DNA of 64,000 nucleotides from Xanthoparmelia taractica. Taxonomy: Eukaryota; Ascomycota; Lecanoromycetes; Lecanorales; Parmeliaceae. Shown piece after piece: positions 12,101-23,460 of this stretch (its first letter is position 1; each line of letters begins with the position of its first letter). Location of the stretch: positions 30,270 to 94,269 of the forward strand of contig JANQBS010000158.1 of the NCBI GenBank assembly GCA_033085395.1, in the 5' to 3' direction. The notes beneath the pieces are model-generated. The model worked only from the letters and a program-made list of their open reading frames with translations, ran no database searches and was not told where the DNA came from. Made by a program: the position numbers and the translations under genes.

Positions 12101-14151
12101 TTAGTGTTCTTATTTATGAAGGTATATATATCGGGATCAAGTAGTACTGTAGATAGTTGTTTGGGTCGTCCTAACGCTAAGGTCTGTAGTTAGTAGGCTT
12201 AGCTAGGTCGTTAGTAGGCCTAGATGGGCTCTTGGACGTGCCTCAGCGCTAGAAAATTCTTAAATTAGCTAAAAAACGTTATGTGAAGGCCCCGCAGGAG
12301 GCTTCGCATGGCGGTCTGGCGAGTATCGTCAGCATTAGCGCTGATGGGACGGAAGATGCTGATGTCTTCGTGATGTGATAAGTAAATCGAAAGAGATCGA
12401 AGGACTCGAAAGTGACTTATAGGCGTTGGAGTTGTAGTGTTAATCTTCAATAGTACGTGAATGTGAATAACATAGGCAGCTAGTTATATGTCTTGAGATC
12501 TCGATACGATGGCTATACGAGGACTTAAAATGCTAGTCAAATTGTGGCTCTTTTGAGTAAGCAAGTACTTGTCATGGCTTCGTGGGCTTGATTGCGGTAG
12601 TTTAATAATGACTCTTGTGGCCGTGGGCACTTAATCACCACTTGCGACGGTCAGTTACTTGTCACGAAGTACGTGAATATGAACAATATAAGTAGCTAGT
12701 TATATGTCTCGGGATCCCGATACGATAGTTATACGAGGACTGAAAATGATAGCCGTGGGCTGTTGGCCACTTGCGACGACTAAACCTTCTGCGGGAGGTA
12801 GCTGGTAACGGGCCTGAAATTGCGTCGATTTGTGACTTTGATTCTTAGCGGGAGATGTGCTGGTAATAGGCCTGAAAATTACGTCGATTTGTGGCTTTGA
12901 TCTCCAGCGAGAGATATGCTGGTCAATAGGCCTAGAAATGCGATGACTCTCCAGTGAGAGATGTGCTGGCAATAGGCCTGAATATGCGTCGATTTGTGGC
13001 TTTGATCTTCAGCGAGAGATGTGCTGGCTAATTGCCTCGAAATGCGTCGATATGAAGCCTCGATCTTTAGTAAGAGATATGTTGGCCAAAGGCACTAATT
13101 ATAGACCTTGAGATATGATGCGTCTTTAGCGGGAGATGTGTCTCTTTAGTGAGAAATGTGCTTGAACTGCGTTGGCTACAGGCCTTGAGATGTGATGCGT
13201 CTCTAGCGAGGGATGTGCTGCGTCTTTAGGGAGAAACGCGCTTGAAATGCGTTGGCCACAGGCCTTGAAATGTGATGTCTCTCTAGGGAGAGATGTGTGT
13301 GTCTCCAGAGGGAAATGTGCCTGAAATGCGTTGGCCATAGGCCTTGAAATGTGATGCGTCTCTAGCGAGAGATGTGTGTTGATCTCCAGCGAGAGATGTG
13401 CTAGCCAAAGGCCTTGAAATGTGTTAATTTTGGAGTGTTTATCTTCAGCGGGAGGTGTGCTGGCCATAGGCCTAGAAATGCGTTGATTTCGCGCGTTGAT
13501 CTTCTGCGAGAGATATGCTGGCCAATTAGGCTTAATATACGTTAATCTCCAGCGAGAAATATAAATAGATCTGAAAATGTGTTAGCCACAGGTCTAGTAA
13601 TGCGGTGACTCTTCAGCGAGAGATCTTGTTGATAATAGGCCTAGAAATACGTTAATCTTTAGCGAGAAATATGCTGATAACAGGTAATAGGTCTGAAAAC
13701 GTGTTAGCTATAGGCTCAAAAATGCGTTAATCTCCAGCGAGAGATCTGCTGGTAATAGGCTCAAAAAAAATGCGTTAATCTCCAGCGAGAGATATGTTGA
13801 TAATAAATTGAGAGATCTACGGAATTTAGCGGCTATAGTAATGATTATAGTAGTAGTTGACTCATATTGATTGAGAGATCTCTGGACTGTAGTGGTTGTA
13901 GTAGTGATTGCAGTAGTTGTTGATTGATTGATTGATTGACTGATTGATTGACAGAAGAACGATTTTGCTCTGAAAGGGAATAAAAGAATGCGATTGCTCT
14001 GAATGAGAAGAATTCGAATGAAGAGCCAACTGATGGTGTGAGACCCATACATATAGTGCTCTCGCAGACACGTGTTCCCCGCATGTGCGCATGCATCTGG
14101 AACAGCGGCTAGATCATGAGACACACTAACCCATAGTCCCACTATCCGACT
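12101..14151. mobile_element. Non-autonomous copy E2 of the same family, carrying a minisatellite
   Basis: The left end 12101 to about 12385 matches 26252-26534, and the right end 13979-14151 matches 30306-30479. The 1.6-kb interior is unrelated to the long element: it has a direct duplication (12457-12535 versus 12669-12747) and then the tandem repeat at 12790-13800. No reverse transcriptase remnant is visible. It starts exactly where E1 ends. Confidence 0.75.
12790..13800. repeat. Minisatellite inside element E2 (period about 55-65 bp)
   Basis: Degenerate tandem units built on CCAGCGAGAGATRTGCTGGCCA followed by ATAGGCCTGAAAATGCGTTGAT. At least 15 units are recognisable, with some units lacking part of the motif. 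A short (TTGA)n run follows at 13920-13953. Translations of this stretch (ISRP.., SLETHHISRP..) are by-products of the repeat. Confidence 0.8.
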
Positions 14152-14506
14152 TACCGTTCTCTGTCAACAACAATAGCAGCATCGCCTTAGCCCTTGCCCG
14201 CGTCCACTGGCCTAGTCTCTCGAATGGCAGCTCCTCGCCCTTCAAGCTCCCAAACACGAAGTCCTCTACAGTCGCGTGTGTAGGTGTGTACAGTTTCCTA
14301 GCTACGTCTCGGCGTAGTGGTCTCCATGCACGATCACTTGGCTTGTACCTTTTGGCTCAATAGCATCCGTAGAGATCCGCCGGAGCTTTTTCACCTCCAT
14401 TCACAAAACGGGAAGTTGTTCAGATGATATTGTCGTGGGGAAGCTGAAATTGTTAGTACCCGCAGAAAGAAAATCTAGCTTCTGATCATGTTATTGGAGC
14501 AAGTCG
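14152..14506. other. Short intergenic region
   Basis: Separates the right end of E2 from the rhodopsin-domain gene. No gene was seen. It presumably contains that gene's promoter. Confidence 0.35.
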
Positions 14507-15644
14507 ATGCAGATTTCAATATTTGCAATTGTGTCCGTATCTTTGCTGTATACAGGCACCCAACCGACACATATTCCATCTATCCCACCTCCCCTCGGGG
14601 TTGAACCAAACTTCGATGATCCCGTAACCTTGGCGATTCCCATCATCGCTTTCAGCGTAATCACTTCGGTTCTAGCCATCATCTTGCTGTTATTGCGACT
14701 CTACTCCACCTTCAAAATCACCCGTAAAGCCTCATGGGACGATGGCGTGATCGTTCTTGCAGTGGTGTTTTCTCTAACATACGCCGGACTTTTCATCAGC
14801 ATCAGATATTATGCAAGACACGGCTGGGATCAGCCAATCTCTGCCTTATCGGCCAGCTTCTTCAGGATTATCGCTGCCGAGGTCATCGTCCGAGCCCTAG
14901 CCTTCCTGTTCTCCAAAGTCTCCGTCCTTGTCCTTCTACTTCGCCTCTTCTCCCAGAGCCGAACATTGCGCTATCTTGTCTACTTTGGCATTCTCTGGGC
15001 CAGCATCACTTTGATCATCGTCTAGTCGCCGAGGGCACTCTTTGCGCACCTCGGCATGACGAGACGGGCGTCAGTCTCACCCTTATTATGAGATCTAGAA
15101 GCGGAATGACGTGGGGTGTCGCGCAAGGCGCTCTCAACATGGTATTGAACTTTTATATCCTTGCTTTACCGATTCCCTTCCTGTGGAGACTCGAGACGGG
15201 ACGAAAAAAGAAGATTGGCGCCATTAGTGTTTTCATGGCGGGCTTCATGTAACTTTACCCAATCCCAACCCTTCCTTCCGTACTACACAAGACTGACACC
15301 AGAACCATAACAGCGTTTGCGTAGTTAGCGCCACAGATCTTGCGTACAGAGCCAAGACGCTGCAGGGTCCTGATTTGCCTTGGAATACCGGTATCGTAAA
15401 TGTCCTCGCGTAAGTAGTAATACCTTACCCTTCTCTCACTGCCCTACCCAGCATGAATCCCTTCTCTCTCTCTAAGAACAGCTAAGAAAGAGAAAAAATC
15501 CAAAAGAAAAGGAAAAATCACTGAACCCACCCCAGCATCACCGAAATAAACCTCACCATAATCATCGCCTGCATGCCCGCCTGTACTTTTTACTCCCGTT
15601 ATTTCCCCACGACCACTACCAAAGCGGAAGCCGAATCCCCATAG
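14507..15644 (+). pseudogene. Fungal rhodopsin-domain integral membrane protein, one frameshift
   Basis: The ATG at 14507 opens a multi-pass protein: a signal or first membrane segment, then LAIPIIAFSVITSVLAIILLLLRLYS, WDDGVIVLAVVFSL, and further helices to ILWASITLIIV. This is the pattern of the fungal rhodopsin-like family related to PTH11-type receptors (conserved WDD after TM2, CAP after TM4). The frame hits TAG at 15023 but coding continues one frame over (TLCAPRHDETGVS.., WGVAQGALNMVLNFYILALPIPFLWRL..), so a 1-base indel lies near 15010-15025. Introns 15249-15313 (GTAACT..ACAG) and 15410-15535 (GTAAGT..CCAG) join exons to a C-terminus ending TTTKAEAESP at 15644. Either a young pseudogene or a sequence error. 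Ligand unknown. Confidence 0.75.
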
Positions 15645-17163
15645 AACTACCGCCCAACTACGAAATGGCTATATCGAGCAACGGTTTGAATAAATAATAC
15701 CAACAAAGCCTACTTGTTCAAATCTATAATCCCGATATCAAAAGTTTCGGCAGTATCCATCCCTAACATATCCCGTGCATCCCGTATAATCAAACCACAA
15801 CCTCAAACCTCCCTCTTACCCCTTTCCCTCCCTCCACCCCACGTCCCTCCCATCCCCCTTCTTTTGCTTTTTCTTTTTTTTTTCTTTTCTTTATTTTTAG
15901 GTTTCCATGAGTAGGGCGAATCAATCATTCATCTCCTTAGCCTACTACTTTTCTCCAGATTACAAAGAATGCATGCTTGCGTACTATATCTGCATACATA
16001 CTTTGCACTTGGAAGTCCAATCATAATAGGGCCCTTGAGCATGTATGCATATATGTATGAGTGAGTGAGTGAGTGGAAGACCAACACCTCACCCCCAACA
16101 CTGCCGAAAACCAGAGCCCCCCCTTTCCCTCGTCCCCATTTCCACCCTTCCCACTTCTCCCCTCTAATTCTATCTATTTCTAACTCCCATGAGCAGGAAC
16201 TCAACCCTCACTCCCAAGACCCCTCTCCTTCCCTTCCCTTCCCTCTCCTCACCCTCCTCCTCTCTTCCCTCTCCTCCCTTTCTTTTTTTCCTTCTCTTCA
16301 TCTTTAATCATTTGCATAAGCAGGGCGAATCAACCCTCCACCCCCATCCTCCTCTCCTCCCCTTTTCTTTACCTTCTTCTTTCTTCTTATCTTCAATTGT
16401 TTCTATAAGCAGAGAAACTTGACTCTTAATTTTCCTTCTCCTTCTCCTTCTTCTCCTTCTCCTTCTTCTCCTTCTCCTTCTTCTCCTTCTTCTCCTTCTT
16501 CTCCTTCTTCTCCTTCTCCTTCCTCTCTAACTTTCTTTCTCCTACTCCTTCAATCCTCCAACTTTTCTTCAGCCTACAGCTTTTCTTCAAACTACTAAGA
16601 ATGCATGCATACTATATCTGCATAGATACTCACTTTGGAAATCCAACCACAGGGCCCTTCCCCTTGAGCATGGGTGGCTGGATGCATACCTGCAAAGGTG
16701 CGTACGCGGAAGAGATTCGCGACTTTTTCCGGAGGACGTTCGGGAGAGGGGGGGTAGGAAGGGGGAATGGATGGATGGATGGATGGGGTAAAAGATCCTT
16801 ATCAGTTTTTGTTGGAACGGATTAGTCTGAGGCGAGAGTTGTGAATGACTTTCGTTTGGGTGGTTCTTGTACTTGATCAGTGTCTGCTCCAAGGTCTTGT
16901 TAGGGGGTACATAACAGGGGTTCTGCACGCTGTTTTGGCAAAGCCTGCGTATTTCATTCATGTATGGAGGGGAGGAAAGGCGAGGGCCAAGGCTGGATAG
17001 TAGCTCGATTGGTTATGGAGATGTAGCGTTGTGGGAATGGGAAATATTATCGCTTGTGTGGTCCTATCGACTTCTGTTTTATATACACCCTATCCATGAC
17101 CAAGTCCTTCCTTCCTCTTTCTTGAATCCCATCCACACACCCACCCCTCCCTAATCCACTCAC
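15645..17163. repeat. Intergenic low-complexity region: pyrimidine tracts and degenerate duplications
   Basis: Pyrimidine-rich plus strand from about 15800 to 16570, including a CTTCTC/CTCCTT microsatellite at 16430-16530. A motif resembling ATAAGCAGGGCGAATCAACC recurs at about 15905, 16188, 16315 and 16407. A block of about 95 bp (AAGAATGCATGC..ACTATATCTGCATA..GGGCCCTT..GAGCATG) at about 15965-16050 is repeated at about 16596-16675. An (ATGG)n run lies at about 16768-16785. Protein-like translations here are low-complexity. Confidence 0.6.
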
Positions 17164-19739
17164 TCACTCAAACACCTCCCTCACTCCCTCCGCCTCCGCC
17201 CTATCCACCAACCACCTGGACCCATCATGCCCAATTTCCATCCCCCCAACCTCAACCCCCTCCCTCCTCAACCGCCCCACAACCCCCCTCAACACCCTAA
17301 CCTGTTGCTCCGCCCCCCACAACCGCCCCCGCATCTCCTCCGCATCCCAATCGTTGATCTCGCCAAAATGCCACATCGGGCACCACTCGTCCTGCTGTTC
17401 GAGCGCGCGCATCCGCCACTGATTCCCCATTGCGTTCAATTGCGCAATCTCGTGGTTCAGGGCGGCGATGTGGGCGTGTTGGGCTTCGAGGCGCTGCATG
17501 AGGACAGGGTTAGCACCGTGTATGCTGATGTGGTTGACTTCGTCGCTTTTCGCCTGCAGCTGGGCCTGGAACGCTTCTTGTTCCTCGCCACGTGTCTGCT
17601 CGGCGATTTCCAGCCTGGCGGTGAGCTGGTGGTTGATGACCGTGAGGCCGTTGAGACTCTGCTCCGTCTGGCGGTGAGTCAGCCTCTCGCGGTCCATCGC
17701 GTGCTCCTGCACAACCGCTTCCGCTTTGAGGTCGCAGACCTGCTTTTCCGTGTCCAGGACGTAGCAGTCGCGTTCCTGGACGACCTTGGCCAGGATGGCG
17801 TTGTCTTTGCGGATGGTGCCGTAGTCGGCGAGAAGGGCCTTGGTGGCGTCGTCTGGGTAGATCTTTGCTTCAAACATGCGAATGATCTCGTCATTTTGCT
17901 GTTTGAGGAGGTCTCTACCCTCGGTCAAGGCCTGGATCATGTTCAGGCGGTGGGCCAGCTCTTTCTCCAAACCCTGCATCTTACCCAAATTATATATATT
18001 GTCGATGGCGCTCTCCTTCTTCTCCTCCCACAGCAGCCGCGCGCATTCGGCGGCACGTGTCTCCAACTCAGCGTAGGCTGCATCTTTCTGCTTCAGCAGG
18101 CCGTCAAGATGGGCGGTGCGAGCGGGGTTTTCGTCCTCGAGTGCAGCACGGTAGCATGCGTTGGCCGCATGGCAGTGGCCGACCTCGAGCTGGGCGAAAT
18201 GGTTACCAGCTCTCAGCCTTGCCATCTCTTCCTTCCCTGCCTCTGCCTCCGAGCTCAGCTGTGCGATCACCTCGCGTGTGAAGGCCAAGCTGGCTTTTAA
18301 GCCTCTGTTGTGGGCCTGAAGATCCTGGACTTCTGTTGACAGCCCTCCATTATTGGCGTTGGAACCAGTTTTGGCACGCGTTGCAGTGCTGGCTTGGACT
18401 TGGCCAAAAACTGCTGGCTGTACAGCATTGGCTCCCGTGCTAGGTCCAGCGAAATCAGGTGTGGAGTCGTCCAGCAATTGCTGCTTCTGCACTTGCTGAC
18501 GCTCTCTCCTCTCTTCCGCTGTTTCCCATGCGGGCTCTTTCCCTTTGCCCTTGTTCTTGATAGGGTTGCTCTCGCAGTGTTCCAATATCTCAGCTTCTTC
18601 GGCCGATGCAATATTGTTATTAGCCAGCACAACACCACCTTCCTCCTCATCCCGGCTCTCTTCATGAGATTCAGTGATGGATTGCGGATCGGACGCCGGC
18701 TGGAGCTCTTCTTGATCTTTGGTCAAGTCCTCAAGGGTCTCCTTGAGCTCTTTCATCTCCCGCCTCGTGGCTCGAAGCTCCCGGTTGCGCACTTCAAGAC
18801 GTCGCCGTACCTCGCTCCGCTGCTGTTTTAAGTCTTCGATCTCTGCAGTATGTTCTTTCTGAAGTTTGATCACCTCAGCTTGATGGCCAGCATTCATCCA
18901 TTTCAGGAGAGCCACCCAGTCCGCGTTTTTTCTTTCCTCTTCTTCACCCTTGATATATTCATATCGTGCCTCGAGGCACTTCTTGCTCAAGCCTCTACGA
19001 TTGTCCAAGATCTGATCAAACTTGACTAGAGAGCTGGGGGAGGATGCCTCTGAATTGCGCGCAGTGTTGAAGATGGTTCTGCTCGAAGCTCCAGTCGCAG
19101 GCGGTGAGGGTAGTTGCGGGGAACTGGGAGATCGGACAATTTTCCTGCGCTCTACGAGTACCAAGATTAGCTGTCTTTCTAGCCACTGCGTAAGAGAAGC
19201 CTACCCGTGGTGGATCTGTGAGTGGAGCTTGAATGCGAAGAGATGCCCCCTGATAATTCGGTTGTCTGCTTCGGAGTTGAAGGTGTTGAATCTCCAGACT
19301 CCTGTAAGAGGGACTCTGTTGGGTCATCTTGTATGACGAGGCCAGGAGCAGGGACAGCAAGGTTCGGTAACGTTATTGCCGTGAGCCTTTGAAGAGCATC
19401 ATCTGACTTGTGAGATTCCTCTTCAGTACCGACGTGTGCCGGAGCATTAACAAGCCCGTTCTCTGTGGATAGCTGCTCAGTCTCCTTTGCAGTAGAGTCT
19501 GGTAGTGCTGTTCTCTGAACCTGAATGTTCTGTACATAAGGTTCAATTGGCGCTTTTGTCAGAGACTAGAGTGCACATCTGCTCAGCACAGGTCTCGCTA
19601 AGTTGAAGGTTTGAATATGAATGTATACCTGCTTCTTAGAGAATGCTCTCTTGACTTTCCCACCAAACCTCTTCAGCATGCTGGCTTTGGGAGTCTGTTG
19701 TTGTGGCTTTGACTGTGTCTTCTTGAGTCTGTTAATCAT
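17164..19739 (-). CDS. Long coiled-coil protein, 819 aa
   Basis: Three exons: 19739-19629 (MINRLKKTQS..), 19565-19205 and 19151-17164. Introns 19628-19566 (GTATAC..CTAG) and 19204-19152 (GTAGGC..GTAG) preserve phase exactly. The first 40 residues are basic (KVKRAFSKKQ). Residues about 40-230 are Ser/Thr/Pro-rich and probably disordered. From about residue 240 most of the protein is heptad-rich, with many Glu, Gln, Arg and Leu, interrupted by a hydrophilic stretch (about 300-420). The length and composition suggest a filamentous dimer that organises other proteins, but I recognise no named family. The first exon may be a basic targeting sequence. No relationship to the neighbouring genes is evident. 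Confidence 0.75.
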
Positions 19740-21123
19740 GATGGGCAGTGAAGACGTCTGGTTGACTCGAAGTAGTATGATGAAGGGCGTAAAAGGTAGC
19801 GAAGATAATGACTGCAACCTCTTTTTGAATAGTTGCACAGAAGGTACGGATCTGACTCCGAGATTGGTAGATGGCAGTATGAAGTCTGAGGCAGATGTAA
19901 TGGATACTTTGAGCTTCCTGAAGATCTGCAGATTGGTGTCGAGGGTAAAGACTGGTGGAGAGAGAAGAAAAGAAGAAAGATTTCATGTCGAGAGAGGCGC
20001 TTAAGTAGACTCTGGCATTGACACACAAGTCTAGAGCATCCGTTGTCCTGGAGTCATATGGTCCCGACAACACAGCTTTGAAACGATTCACCACACCCAA
20101 AACGTTTGACTGTGTTGAGGGGCATCGTAGCTACTGGAGCTTCACCTATCGGCGCTAAAGGATCAGCTTTCCAAGAACAAATCCCCAGTCAGCATGTATA
20201 TATATATGTAAGAGGGGGGTGAGAAGTTTTTCGAAAACAACAGAACAAGGAGACTTCTTTTGTATAAGAAATCTCGCTCTGAGGCTTTGTCTGTCAGGGG
20301 GGAAAATTCTTCGTTTCGAGACCTTCTTATACACACACACGACGCACAGACAGAGGCACAGTAAATTCATCCTTCATATCTCTTAATGCTATTGGCTCAC
20401 TTGGGAATGTTTCATGAGTGACCACAATGGATGGCACCCGGTGATACATGGTAGCTAGGACTGTCACAATGTTGAGACATCTCATCGCGGTGTCTATTGG
20501 GTTCGTGATACAGTGCTCCTGTTCATCATCTCCATTTGTTGTTGTTATTCACACACTTCGTGCTTCATGTTTGAACCAGATGCCACCATTCAGGCACAGG
20601 GCAACGTGGCCGCATACTGTCCAATTTCTACGCTCGAGCGTGTGCTTAGATCTGCACCCTGATCTCATTTGTCTGATTGCATTCTGGGAAGCCGTCCTCC
20701 ATTCTAAGAGCGAGATCGCTGAAATGAGGAATCCCGGAGTCGGTACCTATTCCAGTTTATCTTAGGGCTAGGGCTAGGCTAGTGATTTCTTAGTCTCTAC
20801 CAAGCGTTCTTTCCTTTTGAGCCGACCAGAAGAGAAGTTAGATGGATGTACAATTATGGGTCTTCCACCCAGCAAATGCGTTCCTTATGAGTCGATGATA
20901 GTACATATTGATGCCATTTGATGAGCATACATGCAAGAGATGCAAGCGTGTATAGGCAAGCTTCCTCAAATGATAGCCTAGTGTGCAACAGGGAAGACGA
21001 TGTGTACCAAACGAAAGCACATGCCCTGAACGCCTCGCTCTGAAACCCCGTGTCCCATATGCACGCTAGCACAATGCTAAGGAAAAGAGTGGTACACAAT
21101 TTTTAGCCTCCAAGATCACATCT
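19740..21123. other. Intergenic region with a telomere-like motif
   Basis: No supported gene. TATATATATATG lies at about 20197-20208. TTAGGGCTAGGGCTAGG at about 20763 resembles the arms of the 8386-8680 element, but no inverted partner was found here. Confidence 0.4.
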
Positions 21124-21976
21124 TCATCCAAGTCCTGTAGCCCCAGAGACTCCCCCTTTGATGCCCTGCGCGGCATTTGTGACTTTGCCAGCATGCTTGC
21201 CAATGTCGGCCGCGTCCTTTGGACTTCCCACATCCACCCCGCTAGCTTTTCCAACGCTGCCGACTTTCTCTGCAGTACCGTTTACATGCTTCGTTGCTCC
21301 AGCCTTGTATCCGCCGGGATGCTTTGGACCCCCGTTGGCCTCCTTTGGTTTCCCGTTCTCTTTGGCACCACCATCGGCTTGTTTCTCTCCTCCACTCGGG
21401 TCGCCCTGTGGTCCACCCTCGCCCGTAATGGCGCCGAGCTGTGCATTGAGTCCACCAGGTCCACCTTTCATATCCGTGTGAATGCCTGGGATTTCTTTCT
21501 TGTTGAACTTCTTGAGAATGTAGTACCCGCCAATGCCCCATAGCCATATGAACGTCGCCGCGGCCGTTGTGAGGAATAAGGTGGGCAGGAGTATGATGAG
21601 GGCAAAGCCGACGCAGACCACAATGAAGAGGACAGCGCCAACAAGACCTATGATGAGGGCTGCGAGTAGAGCAAAGATGACGACGGAGATGGTCATGACG
21701 ATGAAGAGGCCAAGAGGGAATCCCGTGAGCGCGATGTGGGATGCTATGAATGACTACAAGCCCGTCAGTATCTGAGGTCAGGACAGGGTAAGAAGAGGAG
21801 GGACAAAATCTTACCGCCAGCATGGGCTTCTCCTTTGCAAATTTGGAGATCTTGGCCACAAGCTCGTTCCGCTTCTCTGGTGGGAATATACTATCAAGCC
21901 ATGCTGAACCCTGATTCAGCATGCCAGTGACTGAGCCTTGAAGGCCGCCAGCGATGCCGCTGATTGCTTCCGCCAT
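21124..21976 (-). CDS. Promethin-like (LDO/LDAF1-type) lipid-droplet membrane protein
   Basis: Exon 1 is 21976-21815 (54 residues, MAEAISGIAG..EKPMLA) and exon 2 is 21753-21124; intron 21814-21754 (GTAAGA..GTAG, branch ACTGAC) is phase 0. Total 263 aa. The second exon opens with four closely spaced hydrophobic segments (SFIASHIALTGFPLGLFIVM.., ISVVIFALLAALIIGLVGAV, LFIVVCVGFALIILLPTLFL, ATFIWLWGIGGYYILKKFN), the layout of the Promethin family. Yeast LDO16/LDO45 and human LDAF1 of this family work with seipin at ER-lipid-droplet contacts. The C-terminal 120 residues are Gly/Lys-rich, disordered and unconserved-looking. The assignment rests on topology and the PxGLF..GGYY pattern, so it is likely but not certain. 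The ATG at 21976 is preferred over an upstream in-frame ATG because it gives the usual short amphipathic N-terminus. Confidence 0.65.
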
Positions 21977-23460
21977 AATTATGGAGTGTGTTTGGATAGA
22001 AGAGGGGCCGTCTCTGTCTGGGGAATCACTCTTCAAGCCGGAAAAGACGCAGTGAAAGGGGAAAGATTGATTGGAGATGGAGTTGGAGAAGGGTGAGAGT
22101 GAAGAAGAGCCCCTTTAACCGTAGATGCGGGGGTGTTGTTGCTGTTGCCACCACCAATTTACGGGCAAAACCTGGATTTTGAGACGCGCGTGATGATTGG
22201 CTTGTTGTGCTAAAAGTACGTCATATTTGTGTTCAGCCCTAATCTAGCTTAGGGCAACCGGCTCTTAGCTCTGCGGCTCTTGATACAACACAGGAAAAAC
22301 AATCAGTCGATCCATATCTGATATATCTTGATTGATAACTACATAAGCGTGCAAAAACAGACAGATTGAAGCGCTTAAAGTTGCAACTCTTTGAAATTCC
22401 AATGTGTGACCTTTGAGTCTTGATTGTCTCCCTACATGACTTCTACTACAATTTCTTATATGATATAGTCAAGGCATCAACTCGTCTCCATGTCCACCTC
22501 GCGGAGCCCGGACAGAGCCGGATACTGCAACAATCCTGGCTGAGCTCAGCCCACAAATGTCTTCATGCAGCGGAGTTATTTGGATTGCCAGAAACGACAT
22601 CTGGAGACGAGGTCTTTACTCCACGCAACCCTCATCTCCGACACTCGGTCTGTCCCATTAGCGTTTGCACCGTGATCCAAAGAAACCGAGACGACATGCG
22701 TGTATGAGAGACCAGTATACAAGAAGAGGCGTTTACTCGGGACGAGACTCGTTGCCGATACTCGGTCCGTTGCGTTTGAACTTCCGTTGCAATCTTGCAA
22801 CAGCGTTTGGAGTACGATATTCTTTTTCGACGCTCGACCCACTACGTTTGCTCTACAGTCTTGGACAGCGTAATGGTATGTTGGAGACCAGTATATAATG
22901 CCAATGTGCAACTCATCTCAGTCACTATTCTCTTCACACCTGATCCAGGTGCGAAGATCCTTTTGCTCGGTAATGCATAGCACCAGACATGCTTACTGGC
23001 TGCGTTCTTGATACCTCATCCCCCTCCCTTCCCCTCCCAGTTGATGTCTTGAGGCTAGCTTATGCCGCGGACATCTTAGCTGTGGGGCTTTTCTCGGACA
23101 TGCACCACATCGAGCATCGGTCGACCCCGGCAACAGTATAACACTTTCCTCTGCTAAGCTCGCTTGAGAGGCATCTACACTCCCCAGCGCTATACCGAGG
23201 ACATCATGCTTGTGGGGCTCTCTGTGGAGGCCACCTGATCGCACCAGTTGGCCTCGGCAACAGTATAACACTTTCTGCCATAGTCTCAATGTACACGGCG
23301 TTACATATAAATGTGAGTTCTCCCAGCCCGTGGACTTTCATTCTCAAGTCATCTCAGACTCTATTCCTCCGAATATCCGGTTTTCTTCCTCAATAGAATC
23401 TCCGACTTCCCTACTAAGCAAACCTCAGATATCATTCTCCTTCCTTCGAATAAGCCAAAC
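21977..23460. repeat. Intergenic region with two families of degenerate duplications
   Basis: Between about 22600 and 22895 a unit of roughly 100 bp containing GAC(A/G)CTCGGTCCGTT..CGTTTG and GAGACCAGTATA recurs about three times. Between 23062 and 23283 a block is present twice (about 23062-23157 and 23192-23283): CCG(C/A)GGACATC.., TGTGGGGCT.. and an almost identical end, GGCAACAGTATAACACTTTC. The second copy ends about 180 bp upstream of the ATG at 23461, and ACATATAAATG at about 23303 could be that gene's TATA box. Confidence 0.6.

Noticed and set aside
12101..14151. Reading E1 (11702-12100) as a solo LTR of E2
   Set aside because: E1's left part departs from E2's left end after about 165 bp and E2 has no second full E1 unit, so E1 is better explained as a deletion derivative.
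17227..18831. Plus-strand open frame of 357 codons and a 145-codon one
   Set aside because: Antisense to the 819-aa coiled-coil gene, whose spliced structure is far better supported; the Leu/Pro/Val-rich reading is what a reversed coiled coil gives.
21158..21543. Pro/Phe-rich plus-strand frames
   Set aside because: Antisense to the Gly/Lys-rich tail of the promethin-like gene; their composition mirrors it.
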